DNA of 64,000 nt from Phytomonospora endophytica (GTDB lineage: Bacteria; Actinomycetota; Actinomycetes; Mycobacteriales; Micromonosporaceae), in the NCBI RefSeq assembly GCF_014202425.1, contig NZ_JACHGT010000018.1:62001-126000 (forward strand), written 5' to 3'. Below are positions 48,944-58,125 of this stretch, piece after piece. Position numbers and translations under genes: made by a program. The notes below the pieces were generated by a model. That model was not told where the DNA came from. It was given only the letters and a program-made list of their open reading frames with translations, and ran no database searches. Position 1 is the stretch's first letter, and each line of letters opens with the position of its first letter.

Positions 48944-50221
48944 ATGGCGACCACCACCACGATCCGGCCGCGCGCCCTCATCCGTGCCTCCGGCGGCCCC
49001 CGCTACGCCGTGGCCATGGCCGTCGACGCGCTCGGCACCGGCCTGCTGCGCCCCTTCCTGCTGCTCTACGGCGTCATGGTGCTCGAACTGTCCCCGGCGG
49101 CCACCGGCATCGCCATGACCGCGGGCGTCGTCGTGGCCCTGGCGTGCACACCCGCCGTCGGACGATGGCTCGACCGGGGCGCCCGCAGCACGGTCGTCGC
49201 GGCCTCGATGCTGGTACGCGTCGTCGGCGTCGCACTGCTGCTGGCCGCCCCGACCGGACACGTCTGGCTGTTCACCGCGGCGGTGCTCTTCCTCGGCATC
49301 GGCAACCAGGCCTGGCCAGCCGCCCACGCCGCCCTCGTCGCCACCGTCGCCCACGGCCGCGAACGCGACGCCGCCCTCGCCGCCGGACGCGCCCTGCGCA
49401 ACGCCGGCCTGGGCGTGGGCGCCCTCCTGGCCACCGCCTGCCTCGCCGGCGGCCCCACCGCCCTCCAGGCACTCGCCGCCGTCACCGGCCTCGCCTACCT
49501 CGCCGCGGCCACCCTCGCGTGGTCGGTCCACCTGCACACGACCCCGGCCACCGCCCCCACCGGGGACCACGCCGACCGGCCGCCGCCCCGGATGCGCGCC
49601 CTGCTGGCCGCCAACGTCATCTACGTCTTTTGCCTCAACGTCCCCGAAATCGCGCTCCCCCTCGTCCTGGTGACCCAGCTGCACGCCTCACCGGCATGGT
49701 CGGCGGCCATCTTCGTGGCCAACACCGTCCTGGTCGTCACCCTGCAAGTGCCGGTCACCGTCCTGCTGTCGCGCTTCTCCCGACGGGCCGTGCTCGCCTT
49801 CGGCGGCCTCGTCATCGCCGCGTCCTACCTGGGCTTCCTCGCCGCGACCGCCCTCGGACACGGCTGGGCCGCCCCGGCCGTCGCCGCGGTGTCGGTCGTC
49901 TGCACCATCGGCGAGATCATCTACGCCGGCAGCTCCACCGCACTCGTCACCGCCCTCGCCCCACCACACGCCCTGGGCCGCGCCCTCGCCCGCTTCCAGC
50001 TCTCGACCGGCCTCGGCCTCGCGGTGTCCCCGGCCGTGATCACGTCCCTGGCGTCACTCGGATCGGGAGCCCTGTGGGGCGGCCTCGCGGCGGGGACGCT
50101 CGCCTCCGCCGCCGCGGTCGCCGCGGAGAGGGACGGCGGGCCGCGACGGCGAAGAGACGATGTGGCGGCGGACGCCTTGGACGCGGCCAGGCCCTCCGAG
50201 CGCGCAGTGGCCCCTCGGTGA
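48944..50221 (+). CDS. MFS transporter
   Basis: 425 aa with 12 predicted membrane segments: LLRPFLLLYGVMVLELSPAA, GRWLDRGARSTVVAASMLVR in loop 2-3, RALRNAGLGVGALLATACLA and later CTIGEIIYAGSSTALVTALA. It belongs to the DHA1-like MFS; the substrate is unknown. The C-terminal 45 residues are a basic/acidic cytoplasmic tail. The ATG at 48944 begins MATTTT. Likely repressed by the divergent ArsR-type protein. Confidence 0.83.
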   Translation: MATTTTIRPRALIRASGGPRYAVAMAVDALGTGLLRPFLLLYGVMVLELSPAATGIAMTAGVVVALACTPAVGRWLDRGARSTVVAASMLVRVVGVALLLAAPTGHVWLFTAAVLFLGIGNQAWPAAHAALVATVAHGRERDAALAAGRALRNAGLGVGALLATACLAGGPTALQALAAVTGLAYLAAATLAWSVHLHTTPATAPTGDHADRPPPRMRALLAANVIYVFCLNVPEIALPLVLVTQLHASPAWSAAIFVANTVLVVTLQVPVTVLLSRFSRRAVLAFGGLVIAASYLGFLAATALGHGWAAPAVAAVSVVCTIGEIIYAGSSTALVTALAPPHALGRALARFQLSTGLGLAVSPAVITSLASLGSGALWGGLAAGTLASAAAVAAERDGGPRRRRDDVAADALDAARPSERAVAPR

Positions 50222-50300
50222 GACGTCCGCCCCCGTGACTCCCTCGCGCGGGTGAGTCGCAAGATGGGTCGCGTCGGCGATGTCCTTTCGCCCCACGGAT

Positions 50301-50333
50301 TCCAGACTGGTGCTCATCCCCCACGAGTCTGGA
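50301..50333 (+). promoter_or_regulatory. RBS-overlapping hairpin upstream of the serine hydrolase gene
   Basis: TCCAGACT (50301-50308) and AGTCTGGA (50326-50333) are perfect 8-base arms 17 nt apart. The right arm contains the GGA of the GGAG ribosome-binding site before the ATG at 50339. It could be an RNA hairpin that masks translation or a protein operator. Confidence 0.4.
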
Positions 50334-50338
50334 GCCCC

Positions 50339-52243
50339 ATGTTCAAGCAGGTCATCGCGAGGTTCGCCGCCGTCGGCACCGCCGCGCTCGCACTCGTCGG
50401 CATCGTGCCGGCGGCGGCCTCCGCCGATCCCGCGAGCGGAGTTCCGCTCGACGGTCTCGACTCCCTCGTCAGCGGCTACGTGACCGACGCCCTCTTCGCC
50501 AATGACGTGCCCGGGGCGGCGGTGAGCGTCGTCGCCGGCGGACAGGTCGTCTACTCGGGAGGCTTCGGTGTCGCTGACATCGCCGCGGCGGAAGCGGTCG
50601 ATCCCGAGCGCACCGGTTTCCTCATCGGCTCGCAGACGAAGCTCTTCACCGCGCAGGCGGCGCTGCGGCTGGTCGGGGAAGGCGTGCTCGACCTCGACGC
50701 CGACGTCAACGACCACCTCGGCGACTTCCAGATCGACGACGCCTACCCCGGGCGGCCGGTGACGCTGCGGCACCTGCTCACCCACACCGCCGGGTTCGAC
50801 GACGACAACCTCATCGGCAGCGGCGGCACCGACGCCGCCGAGATCCCCGACTTCGCCGAGCGCATGGCCGCCGTCCAGCCCGAACGCGTCCGGCCGCCGG
50901 GCGAGACCGTCACCTACAGCAACTACGGCTACTCCCTGATCGGCTACCTCGTGCAGTCCGCCTCCGGAGTCCCCTACGACCGCTACGTCGCCGACAACGT
51001 CCTCGCACCACTGGGCATGAACCGGACCACCGTCTCCATGCCATATCCCGCCACCATCGGCGAGACCCTGGCCACGGGCTACTCCATCGACATGGGCCAC
51101 AACGACCCCGTCGAACTGGCCTACGCCGACACCCCCGCGGCCGGCGCCGGGCCGGTGTCCACGTCGGCCGACATGGCCCGCTACATGATCGCCGCGCTCG
51201 GCGCCGATCCGCGAATGGGACCCGGCGCCGAGGAGATGCTCCGGCCGCAGTACACCGAGGACGCTTCGCTGCCGGGCATGGGCTTCGGATGGGAGCAGAT
51301 CCTCATCGGCGGGCACCCGGCCTGGTTCAAGGGCGGCGACTTCCCCGGATTCCACGGCACGATGTTCCTCCTGCCCGAATACGGCATCGGCCTGCACATC
51401 GTCGCCAACGGCGACGGCTACAGCGGCGGCGGCATCGACGGATTCGGGCTCGCCCGCCAGATCGCCGACCGCTACCTGCCCTCACCGGCCCCGCCCACGG
51501 CGGCGGCGACGCCCGACGCCGACGCGACCGCCTACGAGGGCTGGTACCACTCCAGCCGCACCAGCCAGAACAGCTTCTACAAGGTCAAGGCCCTCTTCGA
51601 ACGGCCGATCCGGGTCCGCGCGACCGACGGCGGAGGCATCGTCACCGACGGGATCTGGGCCGACGGCATCGCATGGGTCCAGGTCGCGCCGGGACACTTC
51701 CAGCGCCCGGGCACCTGGGACCGGCTGGTGTTCGGGGAAGACGGCACGATCGCCCTCAGCGGAGCCACCGAAGTCCTGGAACGCACCGGGCCGCTGGAAC
51801 ACCCGTACCCGCACATGGCGCTGCTCGCAGCGGCCGTGCTCACCGCGCTGACCGCACTGGTCTGGCTGCCGCTCGCCGCCCTGATCCGACGCCGCCGGGG
51901 TATGCCGAGCCCGTCGCGGACCGCCCGCGCCGCCCGCCTGACCGCATGGACCGCCTGCGCCTCGACGGTCGGCTCGGTGGTCCTCCTCGTCGCCCTGGCC
52001 GCGGTGCCCTCGCAGTTCCAGGTCGCGCTCGCCACCGCCTCGGTCCCGCTGCTCGCCATGCTGATCCTGGCCTCCCTGACGGTTCCGGCGAGCGTCGCGC
52101 TGGCCGGGTTCACCGCCGCCGCGTGGAGTCGCGGCTGGTGGAGCCGGCGGGGCCGCCTCGGCTACACCGCGGTGACCGTCGCCACGATGGCCTTCGCCGC
52201 GGTCGCGATGATCTATAACATGACCGGACCTTCGTTCACGTGA
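50339..52243 (+). CDS. Membrane-anchored serine beta-lactamase/D-aminopeptidase-like protein
   Basis: 634 aa. Sec signal peptide (GTAALALVGIVPAAASA), then a class C beta-lactamase-like domain: SxxK in GSQTKLFTAQA, YSN in VTYSNYGYSLIGYL and the late HGT-type FHGTMF. Residues about 400-500 form a lipocalin-like tail domain, and four hydrophobic segments (about 490-620) anchor the C-terminus. It may act on peptides, beta-lactams or esters. Its stop overlaps the GTG of a histidine kinase gene (GTGA), making a three-gene operon with a two-component system. Confidence 0.85.
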   Translation: MFKQVIARFAAVGTAALALVGIVPAAASADPASGVPLDGLDSLVSGYVTDALFANDVPGAAVSVVAGGQVVYSGGFGVADIAAAEAVDPERTGFLIGSQTKLFTAQAALRLVGEGVLDLDADVNDHLGDFQIDDAYPGRPVTLRHLLTHTAGFDDDNLIGSGGTDAAEIPDFAERMAAVQPERVRPPGETVTYSNYGYSLIGYLVQSASGVPYDRYVADNVLAPLGMNRTTVSMPYPATIGETLATGYSIDMGHNDPVELAYADTPAAGAGPVSTSADMARYMIAALGADPRMGPGAEEMLRPQYTEDASLPGMGFGWEQILIGGHPAWFKGGDFPGFHGTMFLLPEYGIGLHIVANGDGYSGGGIDGFGLARQIADRYLPSPAPPTAAATPDADATAYEGWYHSSRTSQNSFYKVKALFERPIRVRATDGGGIVTDGIWADGIAWVQVAPGHFQRPGTWDRLVFGEDGTIALSGATEVLERTGPLEHPYPHMALLAAAVLTALTALVWLPLAALIRRRRGMPSPSRTARAARLTAWTACASTVGSVVLLVALAAVPSQFQVALATASVPLLAMLILASLTVPASVALAGFTAAAWSRGWWSRRGRLGYTAVTVATMAFAAVAMIYNMTGPSFT

Positions 52244-53412
52244 GAGTGCCCCTCATGCCGCGTCCGACCGCCATCCGCCCACGCCGGTTCCGCCCGCCGC
52301 CGTTCGCCTTCGACGCCGCCGTCGCCGTGGCGGTGCTGGCCGCGCACACCGCTCCATTCCTGTTCACCACCCGGGTCGCCGACCCGGTCGCCGGCTGGAC
52401 GTGGTGGCAGTACCTGCCGGTCCCGGCGATGGCGGTCGCGCTCCTGTGGCGCCGCCGGGCGCCGCTGCCGGTGCTGCTGGCCGTATTGGCGCTCCAGATC
52501 TGTTACGCCGCGCCCGATCCGGACACCGCGCCGCAGGAGGTGCCCTACGCGGTCCTCGTGGCGGCGTACTCGACGGCGGCGCTCTGCGGGCCGAGGGCCC
52601 GGGTGTGGGCGGTGGCCGTCCTGGCGGTGCTCGGATCGGTCCAGGCGCTCGGCCTGGTGCTGGACACCACGAGCGGTGAGACCGCCACGCGGGGCCTCAT
52701 CCTGGTGGTCACCGCCTGGATCCTCGGGCGGCTCACGGCCGGCCGGCAGGCGCTGGCCGAGCGGCTGCGCGCCGAGAAGGCCGACGAGGCGAAGCGCGCG
52801 GTGGCGCGCGAACGCACCATGATCGCCCGCGATACCCACGACATCCTCGGGCACGCGATCAGTCTCATCGTCGTCCAGGCCGAAGCCGGAGCGGTGGTCG
52901 TGCACACCGCGCCCGACCGCGCCGAGACGGCCCTCCGGGCGATCGCCGAGTCGGGACGCGGTGCGATGACACAGGTACGCGGACTGCTCGGGCTGTGGGA
53001 GGGCCGCGAACGAGCCGACGCCGAGCGGCCCTCGATCCCGGGGATATCGGACCTCGTCGAAGGCACCGGCCGAACCGGGCGAAGAGTCGGTCTGACCGTC
53101 ACCGGCGCGCCCGGAGCGCTGGCGGCCGACGCCGAGGTCGCCGCCTACCGCATCGTCCAGGAGGCCCTGACCAACGTGGTCAAACACGCCGGTCCGGCCG
53201 ACGTCGAAGTCCGGCTGGACTGGGCCGCCGACGGCTTGACCGTCTCGGTGACCGACGACGGCAACGGCACCGGCACGAACGGCGGTGGCGGCCGCGGCCT
53301 CATCGGTATCCGCGAGCGCGCCCGCGCCTGCGGTGGAACGGCCTCGTTCGCGCGCGGCCGAGACGGCCGCGGCTTCGCCGTCGAGGCCCGCTTGCCCGGG
53401 AGGGCGCTGTGA
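52240..53412 (+). CDS. Sensor histidine kinase (HisKA_3, DesK/NarL-type)
   Basis: 390 aa. Five hydrophobic segments within the first 170 residues (for example AAVAVAVLAAHTAPFLFTT and VWAVAVLAVLGSVQALGLV) form the sensor. The phosphoacceptor helix is IARDTHDILGHAISLIVVQA, followed by the GHKL ATPase with IVQEALTNVVKHAGPADVEV and DDGNGTGTNGGGGRGLIGIR. GTG start at 52240 overlaps the hydrolase stop; the GTG at 52246 and ATG at 52255 are alternatives. Confidence 0.87.
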   Translation: MRVPLMPRPTAIRPRRFRPPPFAFDAAVAVAVLAAHTAPFLFTTRVADPVAGWTWWQYLPVPAMAVALLWRRRAPLPVLLAVLALQICYAAPDPDTAPQEVPYAVLVAAYSTAALCGPRARVWAVAVLAVLGSVQALGLVLDTTSGETATRGLILVVTAWILGRLTAGRQALAERLRAEKADEAKRAVARERTMIARDTHDILGHAISLIVVQAEAGAVVVHTAPDRAETALRAIAESGRGAMTQVRGLLGLWEGRERADAERPSIPGISDLVEGTGRTGRRVGLTVTGAPGALAADAEVAAYRIVQEALTNVVKHAGPADVEVRLDWAADGLTVSVTDDGNGTGTNGGGGRGLIGIRERARACGGTASFARGRDGRGFAVEARLPGRAL

Positions 53413-54101
53413 CGATCCGCGTGGTGATCGCCGACGACCAGGAGCTGGTGCGCGTCGGCTTCGGCATGATCCTCGGGGCGCAGCCCGACATGGAGGTCGT
53501 GGCCGAAGTCGACGACGGTGCCGCCGCGATCGAGGCGGTGCGGGCGCTGGAGCCCGACGTCGTGCTCCTCGACATCCAGATGCCGGGCGTCGACGGCATC
53601 GAGGCGGCCAGGAGCATCTGCGCCGGGAGCACCGCGAAGGTCATCATGCTGACCACCTTCGCCCGGGACGAGTACCTGTACGCGTCGCTGCGCGCGGGTG
53701 CCAGCGGATTCCTGCTCAAGGACGTCCGCGGTGAGGACCTCGTACACGCCGTCCGCGTCGCACGCTCCGGGGAGGCCCTGCTCGCGCCGGCCGTCACCCG
53801 GCGGCTGATCGACGACGTCGCACGCCAGACGGTTCGCCCCCGCCTGGACGACTCGGTCCTGGACCGGCTGACCGAACGCGAACGGCAGACCCTGCTGCTG
53901 CTCGGCCGCGCCATGTCGAACGCCGAGATCGCCCGGGAGATGGTGGTCAGCGACCACACCGTCAAGACGCACGTCTCGAACGTCCTGACCAAACTGGGGC
54001 TGCGCGACCGGGCACAGGCGGTGATCAGCGCATACGAGACGGGCCTGATCGTGCCGGGCGGGGAACCGCCGGGGGCCGGGGGCGGTCCTTTGCGGACGTG
54101 A
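53409..54101 (+). CDS. NarL/LuxR-type response regulator
   Basis: 230 aa. Receiver with IADDQELVRVGFGMIL, phosphoacceptor Asp in DVVLLDIQMPGVDG (near residue 54) and Lys in GFLLKDVRGE; LuxR HTH LTERERQTLLLLGRAMSNAE, MVVSDHTVKTHVSNVLTKLG. GTG start overlapping the kinase stop (GTGA). It completes the serine hydrolase-kinase-regulator operon; the hydrolase is probably sensor-linked or the system's output. Confidence 0.92.
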   Translation: MTIRVVIADDQELVRVGFGMILGAQPDMEVVAEVDDGAAAIEAVRALEPDVVLLDIQMPGVDGIEAARSICAGSTAKVIMLTTFARDEYLYASLRAGASGFLLKDVRGEDLVHAVRVARSGEALLAPAVTRRLIDDVARQTVRPRLDDSVLDRLTERERQTLLLLGRAMSNAEIAREMVVSDHTVKTHVSNVLTKLGLRDRAQAVISAYETGLIVPGGEPPGAGGGPLRT

Positions 54102-54188
54102 GCGCCCCTGACCGGTCAAGACCGGCTCAAGACCCGACGCGTCGAACCGTGCCACCGTGGCCTCGCCGCCGCATCACGCGACGGCCCG

Positions 54189-54211
54189 GGCGGCCGGACA
54201 CGTCGGCCGCC
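54189..54211 (+). terminator. Terminator after the response regulator
   Basis: GGCGGCCG / CGGCCGCC with a 7-nt loop in the 135-bp gap before the next gene, about 90 bp after the stop. The rest of the gap shows a repeated CAAGA word and a GATGAT -10-like box. Confidence 0.5.
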
Positions 54212-54236
54212 GGGACCGACGATGATGGGATCAGGG

Positions 54237-55604
54237 ATGACTGTGCCCGCAGGCCTCGCCGAGTCGGCGGCCGCGACCTTGGTGCGGCTGATGGTCACCG
54301 AGCTCGCGGGGGTCGACGTCGGCTACGTCGGGCGCTTCGCCGCGCTCGACACGACCGGTGACGCGCGGGCCGTGCGGAACATCGAGGCACGGCTGACCAT
54401 CGACGCGCGCTGTCTCGAAGCCGCGTTGACGGCCGGGGCGAGCGGGGTCACGAGCATGGCGCCGACAGAACTTGGTTCCGGTCTCCATCCGAAGTCGCCG
54501 CCGGAGGTCCACGAGCGGTGGGCCGGGCTGATCGAGGAGGCACTGGCGCGGGGATTCGTGCGGGCCGCCGAACTGAACGCGTTCCTCGCCGAGTTCGCGC
54601 CGGCGGCCGAGGACGGGCACGAACTGCTGGAGGTCTTCACCGAGCTGGACGCGCGGCGGCGGGCACTGTGGCACCGGACGGGTCGGCGGACGCTTCTGCC
54701 CGGCCGTGACCTGGACGAGCTGCGGACGCTCAACGTGAAGCGCGGGCAGCTGTGCGCCCGGATCCGGAGCCGCCATCCGGCGGCGGTGCGCGCCGACCGC
54801 GTCCAGTCGGCGCTGCAACGCCGGTACGAGGCCCGGCGTGCCGAACTGCTGGCATCGCGGTCGCGGTACACCAGCCCCGAAGCCCAGGCGGGCTTCGCGA
54901 TGACGCTGGAGCACCTCGACAGTGCCCACGAGCTCGCGCTGCGGCGGCAGAGCGTTCCGCGGTACGGGTCTCAGCCGGAGGCGGCTCCCGTGGCCGCGCG
55001 GGCCGCGGGGTCCATCGCCGCGGCGGTCGGGCAGATGCGGCAGTCCACGGCGGCGCGGATGGAGGAGCAGCGCGCCGTGCTGGTGCGCATGCGCGACCAG
55101 CACCTCACGGCCGAAGGCCGCGCCGCGTACGACCAGGCGATCGCCCAGATCGACCTCGGCACGCGCTCGATGGGGCGACAGCCCGCGATCACGCCCGAGG
55201 CGGAGGCGGCCATGAGCGACGAGCAGCGACGTGCCACCGAACAGGCGATCGCGGACGTCGTGCGGGCCACGGCGGGCCTGGGCGGGCTGGGAGCCGCGGT
55301 GCAGGCCGCGGCCGCCCACGGCGATCACATGCTGGCGCAGGCGACCCTGCTCTCCGGCCTGAACGCCGAGCTCCACGCGGCCGGGCAGGACCGCGACAGG
55401 GCGTACCGGGCCGAACTCAACGCCAAGGCCGCCGTGGACAAGGCGAGGCTCTCCGGCGTCCGGGCCGACCACCGCCCCGCACTGCGGCACTACGAACAGG
55501 CCCGGCAGCGGCACGAGGCCGCCACGGCCCGGATGGCCGACATCCAGGCCCGCGTCGACGACCGGCAACGAGATCTCCACAGTGGACTCCCGCCGGCGTC
55601 GTAG
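54237..55604 (+). CDS. Coiled-coil protein of unknown function (455 aa)
   Basis: Not assigned to a family. The C-terminal half is highly helical and Ala/Gln/Arg-rich (MRQSTAARMEEQRAVLVRMR, RHYEQARQRHEAATARMADI), indicating long coiled coils; the N-terminal 120 residues have a more globular character. No signal peptide. The ATG at 54237 is preceded by a GATGAT box and GGG. The next gene, same direction, encodes a four-domain SseB-like protein, and the 86-bp gap has no hairpin, so the two probably form an operon and may build one structure. Confidence 0.6.
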   Translation: MTVPAGLAESAAATLVRLMVTELAGVDVGYVGRFAALDTTGDARAVRNIEARLTIDARCLEAALTAGASGVTSMAPTELGSGLHPKSPPEVHERWAGLIEEALARGFVRAAELNAFLAEFAPAAEDGHELLEVFTELDARRRALWHRTGRRTLLPGRDLDELRTLNVKRGQLCARIRSRHPAAVRADRVQSALQRRYEARRAELLASRSRYTSPEAQAGFAMTLEHLDSAHELALRRQSVPRYGSQPEAAPVAARAAGSIAAAVGQMRQSTAARMEEQRAVLVRMRDQHLTAEGRAAYDQAIAQIDLGTRSMGRQPAITPEAEAAMSDEQRRATEQAIADVVRATAGLGGLGAAVQAAAAHGDHMLAQATLLSGLNAELHAAGQDRDRAYRAELNAKAAVDKARLSGVRADHRPALRHYEQARQRHEAATARMADIQARVDDRQRDLHSGLPPAS

Positions 55605-55690
55605 TCAAGTTCGAGTCAAGACTCCCCGCCGCGACCCGCAGTACGGTCCGTTTCGTCAACACGGAGGAAGCGAAACGGAAGGCGGTCAAC

Positions 55691-57424
55691 GTGACGGACT
55701 CGTTCGGCCCGTCGAACGACCTGGAGGTCGCGCTGTGCTCGGCGGTCGACCGGGGTGACCTGGAGGCCTACCTCGACATACTGCGAGGCGCCACGGTCGT
55801 CCTCCCGTGCCCCAACGGCAATGAACTCGGCCCGGGCACCAGCGGCTGGCCGGTGATGACCGTCGACGGGCGCGGGTACGTACCGGTGTTCACCTCTGCC
55901 GAGGCGATGCTCGCCAATCCCGCCGCTCGCGACATGTCCGGCGTCCCCCACACCTTGCCCAAGCTGGCGAGGATGTGGCCGGAGGCGACGTGGGGCCTGG
56001 CCGTCGACCCGGGATCGCCCATCGCGGTCTGCGTTCCGAGCAGCTACGTCATGAGCACCGGGTTCCGGCTCGGGGCCGTCGACCCGGTCGACGCCCTGCA
56101 CATCCCCGACATCCGGCTGGACGGCTTCGAGGAGATCCGGACCGGCACGCTCATCACCGACGGCGCGGCCGAAGAGGAGCTGGCGCGGGCGATCGCGGGC
56201 GGCGATGCCGAACGGGCGCTGCGGGCACTGTTCGCGCCGCCGCTGTTCCTCATCTCCACCGAGAAGGACGGCTACACCCTGCCCGGCGAACCGGGATTCC
56301 GGTGGCTGACGCTGCGAACCAAGCAGGGTAAGGCGGTGCCGGTCTTCACCTCACGAAACCGGGTGGACCTCGGACTCGGCCCCAACACCTACACCACGTT
56401 GCCGACCCGCCTGCTCGACCTGGCCGAAGCCTGGCCGAACGACGGTTTCGGGATCGTTGTGAACCCGAACACGCCGCTGACCGTGCACCTGCCCGGCGCC
56501 GGCGTTCTGGGACTGACCGACTTCGCCGACAGGCTGGACCTGCGCCCGGACACCGACGACTTCCGGCCCGGCGCCGAGCCCGACGAGGCGCTGTTCGACG
56601 CGGCGGCCGTCGCGCTGGCACTGGAGCACACGCCCGGGGTGGCGATCCAGTCCAACGAACAGACCGACCACACCCTGCTGGCGGCCGCGTCGCGGGGCGA
56701 TCGCGTCGCCTACCTCAAGATCCTGCTGAACCTGAACGTGCGGCTCCCCGCTCCACCGGACCAGGATCCGGGGACCCGGTACGCCGGGCGGCCGTTCCCG
56801 TGGCGGACGGTACGGGCCGGCGACCGGACCGTGATGGAGGTCTTCACGTCGACGTACATGCTGCGGGGGACCGGCATCAGGACCCGCTCCGGCGCGGAGG
56901 TCCCCAACCTGCTGCGCCACTGGCCCGACCCGGCCTGGGATCTGGCGATCAACCCCGGCACGCCGCTCGGCGCGTTCCTGCCGGGCGATCGGATCGCGTC
57001 GCTCTCCCTCTGGCACGACCAGGCGCTCGCACACGCGCTGTCGCACCACTTCCCCGTCGACGATCGCGCCGACCTGAAACTCCTCGACGCGGCCCGGCGA
57101 GGAGACCGGTCCGGGTTCCTCGAAATGCTGCGTCCGGCCAAGGTCATCCTCGTGACCGAGGACCGCGGCCTCGACTGGAACACGCCGCCGACCGATCCGA
57201 GGTTCCCGTGGGACCCGGTTCCGCTGCGCGGACGGCCCTCGATCCCGGTGTACAGCTCACGCACCTGGCAGGAGCGGAGTGGGGGGTCGGGCAAGACCGT
57301 GCGAGCGCCGTTCGGTGAACTCGCGGCCGCGTGGCCGGAAGGCGGGCCCGACCTCGTCCTCAACCCGGCATCCCCGATCTCGGTGACGATGACGGCCGAG
57401 GAGGTGCGGGCGTTCGCGGGGTGA
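55691..57424 (+). CDS. Four tandem SseB-like domains (577 aa)
   Basis: The protein is four diverged copies of an SseB-N-type unit (about residues 10-125, 157-277, 322-440 and 460-577). Each copy shows A-x3-G-D (AVDRGD, AIAGGD, AASRGD, AARRGD), then PV/ME-V-F/Y-T/S-S (VPVFTS, VPVFTS, MEVFTS, IPVYSS) and a W-P...-D/N-P-G/N-x-P segment (VDPGSP, VNPNTP, INPGTP, LNPASP). Single or double SseB domains are common; four is unusual. SseB-type domains occur with secretion systems and unknown regulators. GTG start at 55691 is the only start near the family N-terminus. Confidence 0.78.
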   Translation: MTDSFGPSNDLEVALCSAVDRGDLEAYLDILRGATVVLPCPNGNELGPGTSGWPVMTVDGRGYVPVFTSAEAMLANPAARDMSGVPHTLPKLARMWPEATWGLAVDPGSPIAVCVPSSYVMSTGFRLGAVDPVDALHIPDIRLDGFEEIRTGTLITDGAAEEELARAIAGGDAERALRALFAPPLFLISTEKDGYTLPGEPGFRWLTLRTKQGKAVPVFTSRNRVDLGLGPNTYTTLPTRLLDLAEAWPNDGFGIVVNPNTPLTVHLPGAGVLGLTDFADRLDLRPDTDDFRPGAEPDEALFDAAAVALALEHTPGVAIQSNEQTDHTLLAAASRGDRVAYLKILLNLNVRLPAPPDQDPGTRYAGRPFPWRTVRAGDRTVMEVFTSTYMLRGTGIRTRSGAEVPNLLRHWPDPAWDLAINPGTPLGAFLPGDRIASLSLWHDQALAHALSHHFPVDDRADLKLLDAARRGDRSGFLEMLRPAKVILVTEDRGLDWNTPPTDPRFPWDPVPLRGRPSIPVYSSRTWQERSGGSGKTVRAPFGELAAAWPEGGPDLVLNPASPISVTMTAEEVRAFAG

Positions 57425-57454
57425 GGGGGCACGCGGGCCGCCGCGGTCCCCTCA
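57422..57454. terminator. Bidirectional terminator that uses both stop codons
   Basis: TGAGGGG (57422-57428) and CCCCTCA (57448-57454) pair; they contain the TGA of the SseB gene and the reverse-strand stop of the convergent TetR gene. Inner GC-rich pairs strengthen the hairpin. Confidence 0.6.
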
Positions 57455-58045
57455 CGGACGAACCCCCGGCTCCGCCGCGACCGTGATCGCCTCGACGATC
57501 TCGCGGACGGCGGAGGCGTCGGGGAGCGCGCCGAGTTCGCCGGCGAACAGGAGGTGGCCGGTGCCGATCAGGGTCAGGGCGAGTGTGCGGGTGTCGGCGC
57601 CGGGGTTGACGCGGCCGCGGCGGCGTTCGGCGTCGAGGTAGGCGGCGAGGCGGGTACTGGCCTCGCTGAGCAGGGGGATGCCGTGCGGGGTCGTGGTGCG
57701 CAGTCGCGTCCGCAGGTGGTCGCGCGTGATCACGAGGCTGACCAAGCCCAGGTTCACCGGCGTGAAGATGCGCGTGAGCGCCCGGGTCAGGTTGGCGACG
57801 AGCGTGCCGGTCGACTCGTCGAGCGAGTCGATCTCCGCCTCGATTCCGGCGGCGCGGGCGCGCACGAACTCGGCGAGGAAGTCGTCGAAGTCGGCGAAAT
57901 GGCGGTGCAGGACCCCTTTGGCGACTCCGGCCTCCTCGGTCACGGCGCGGCTGGTCAAGGCACCGGCGCCGTCGCGCGTCAGGACCCGCTCGGCGGCGGC
58001 GAGCAGCCGTGCCCGGGCATCGTGCAGGGCGACACCGGTCGGCAA
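57452..58045 (-). CDS. TetR-family regulator (TTG start)
   Basis: 197 aa, a standard TetR length. HTH at residues 8-60 (LHDARARLLAAAERVLTRDG, AVTEEAGVAKGVLHRHFADF). The TTG at 58045 is chosen because AGGAGGA lies 5 nt upstream, whereas the longer in-frame start at 58105 has no site. It follows the FAD monooxygenase gene by 80 bp on the same strand and probably represses the shared promoter at 59734-59762. Confidence 0.82.
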   Translation of the reverse strand: MPTGVALHDARARLLAAAERVLTRDGAGALTSRAVTEEAGVAKGVLHRHFADFDDFLAEFVRARAAGIEAEIDSLDESTGTLVANLTRALTRIFTPVNLGLVSLVITRDHLRTRLRTTTPHGIPLLSEASTRLAAYLDAERRRGRVNPGADTRTLALTLIGTGHLLFAGELGALPDASAVREIVEAITVAAEPGVRP

Positions 58046-58125
58046 GGGTCCTCCTACGGGCAGGTCGAACAGGGCGTGCGGCCCCTCGGATGGGTGCCAG
58101 CCCAATCTACCGCCGCCGCGGTCCC

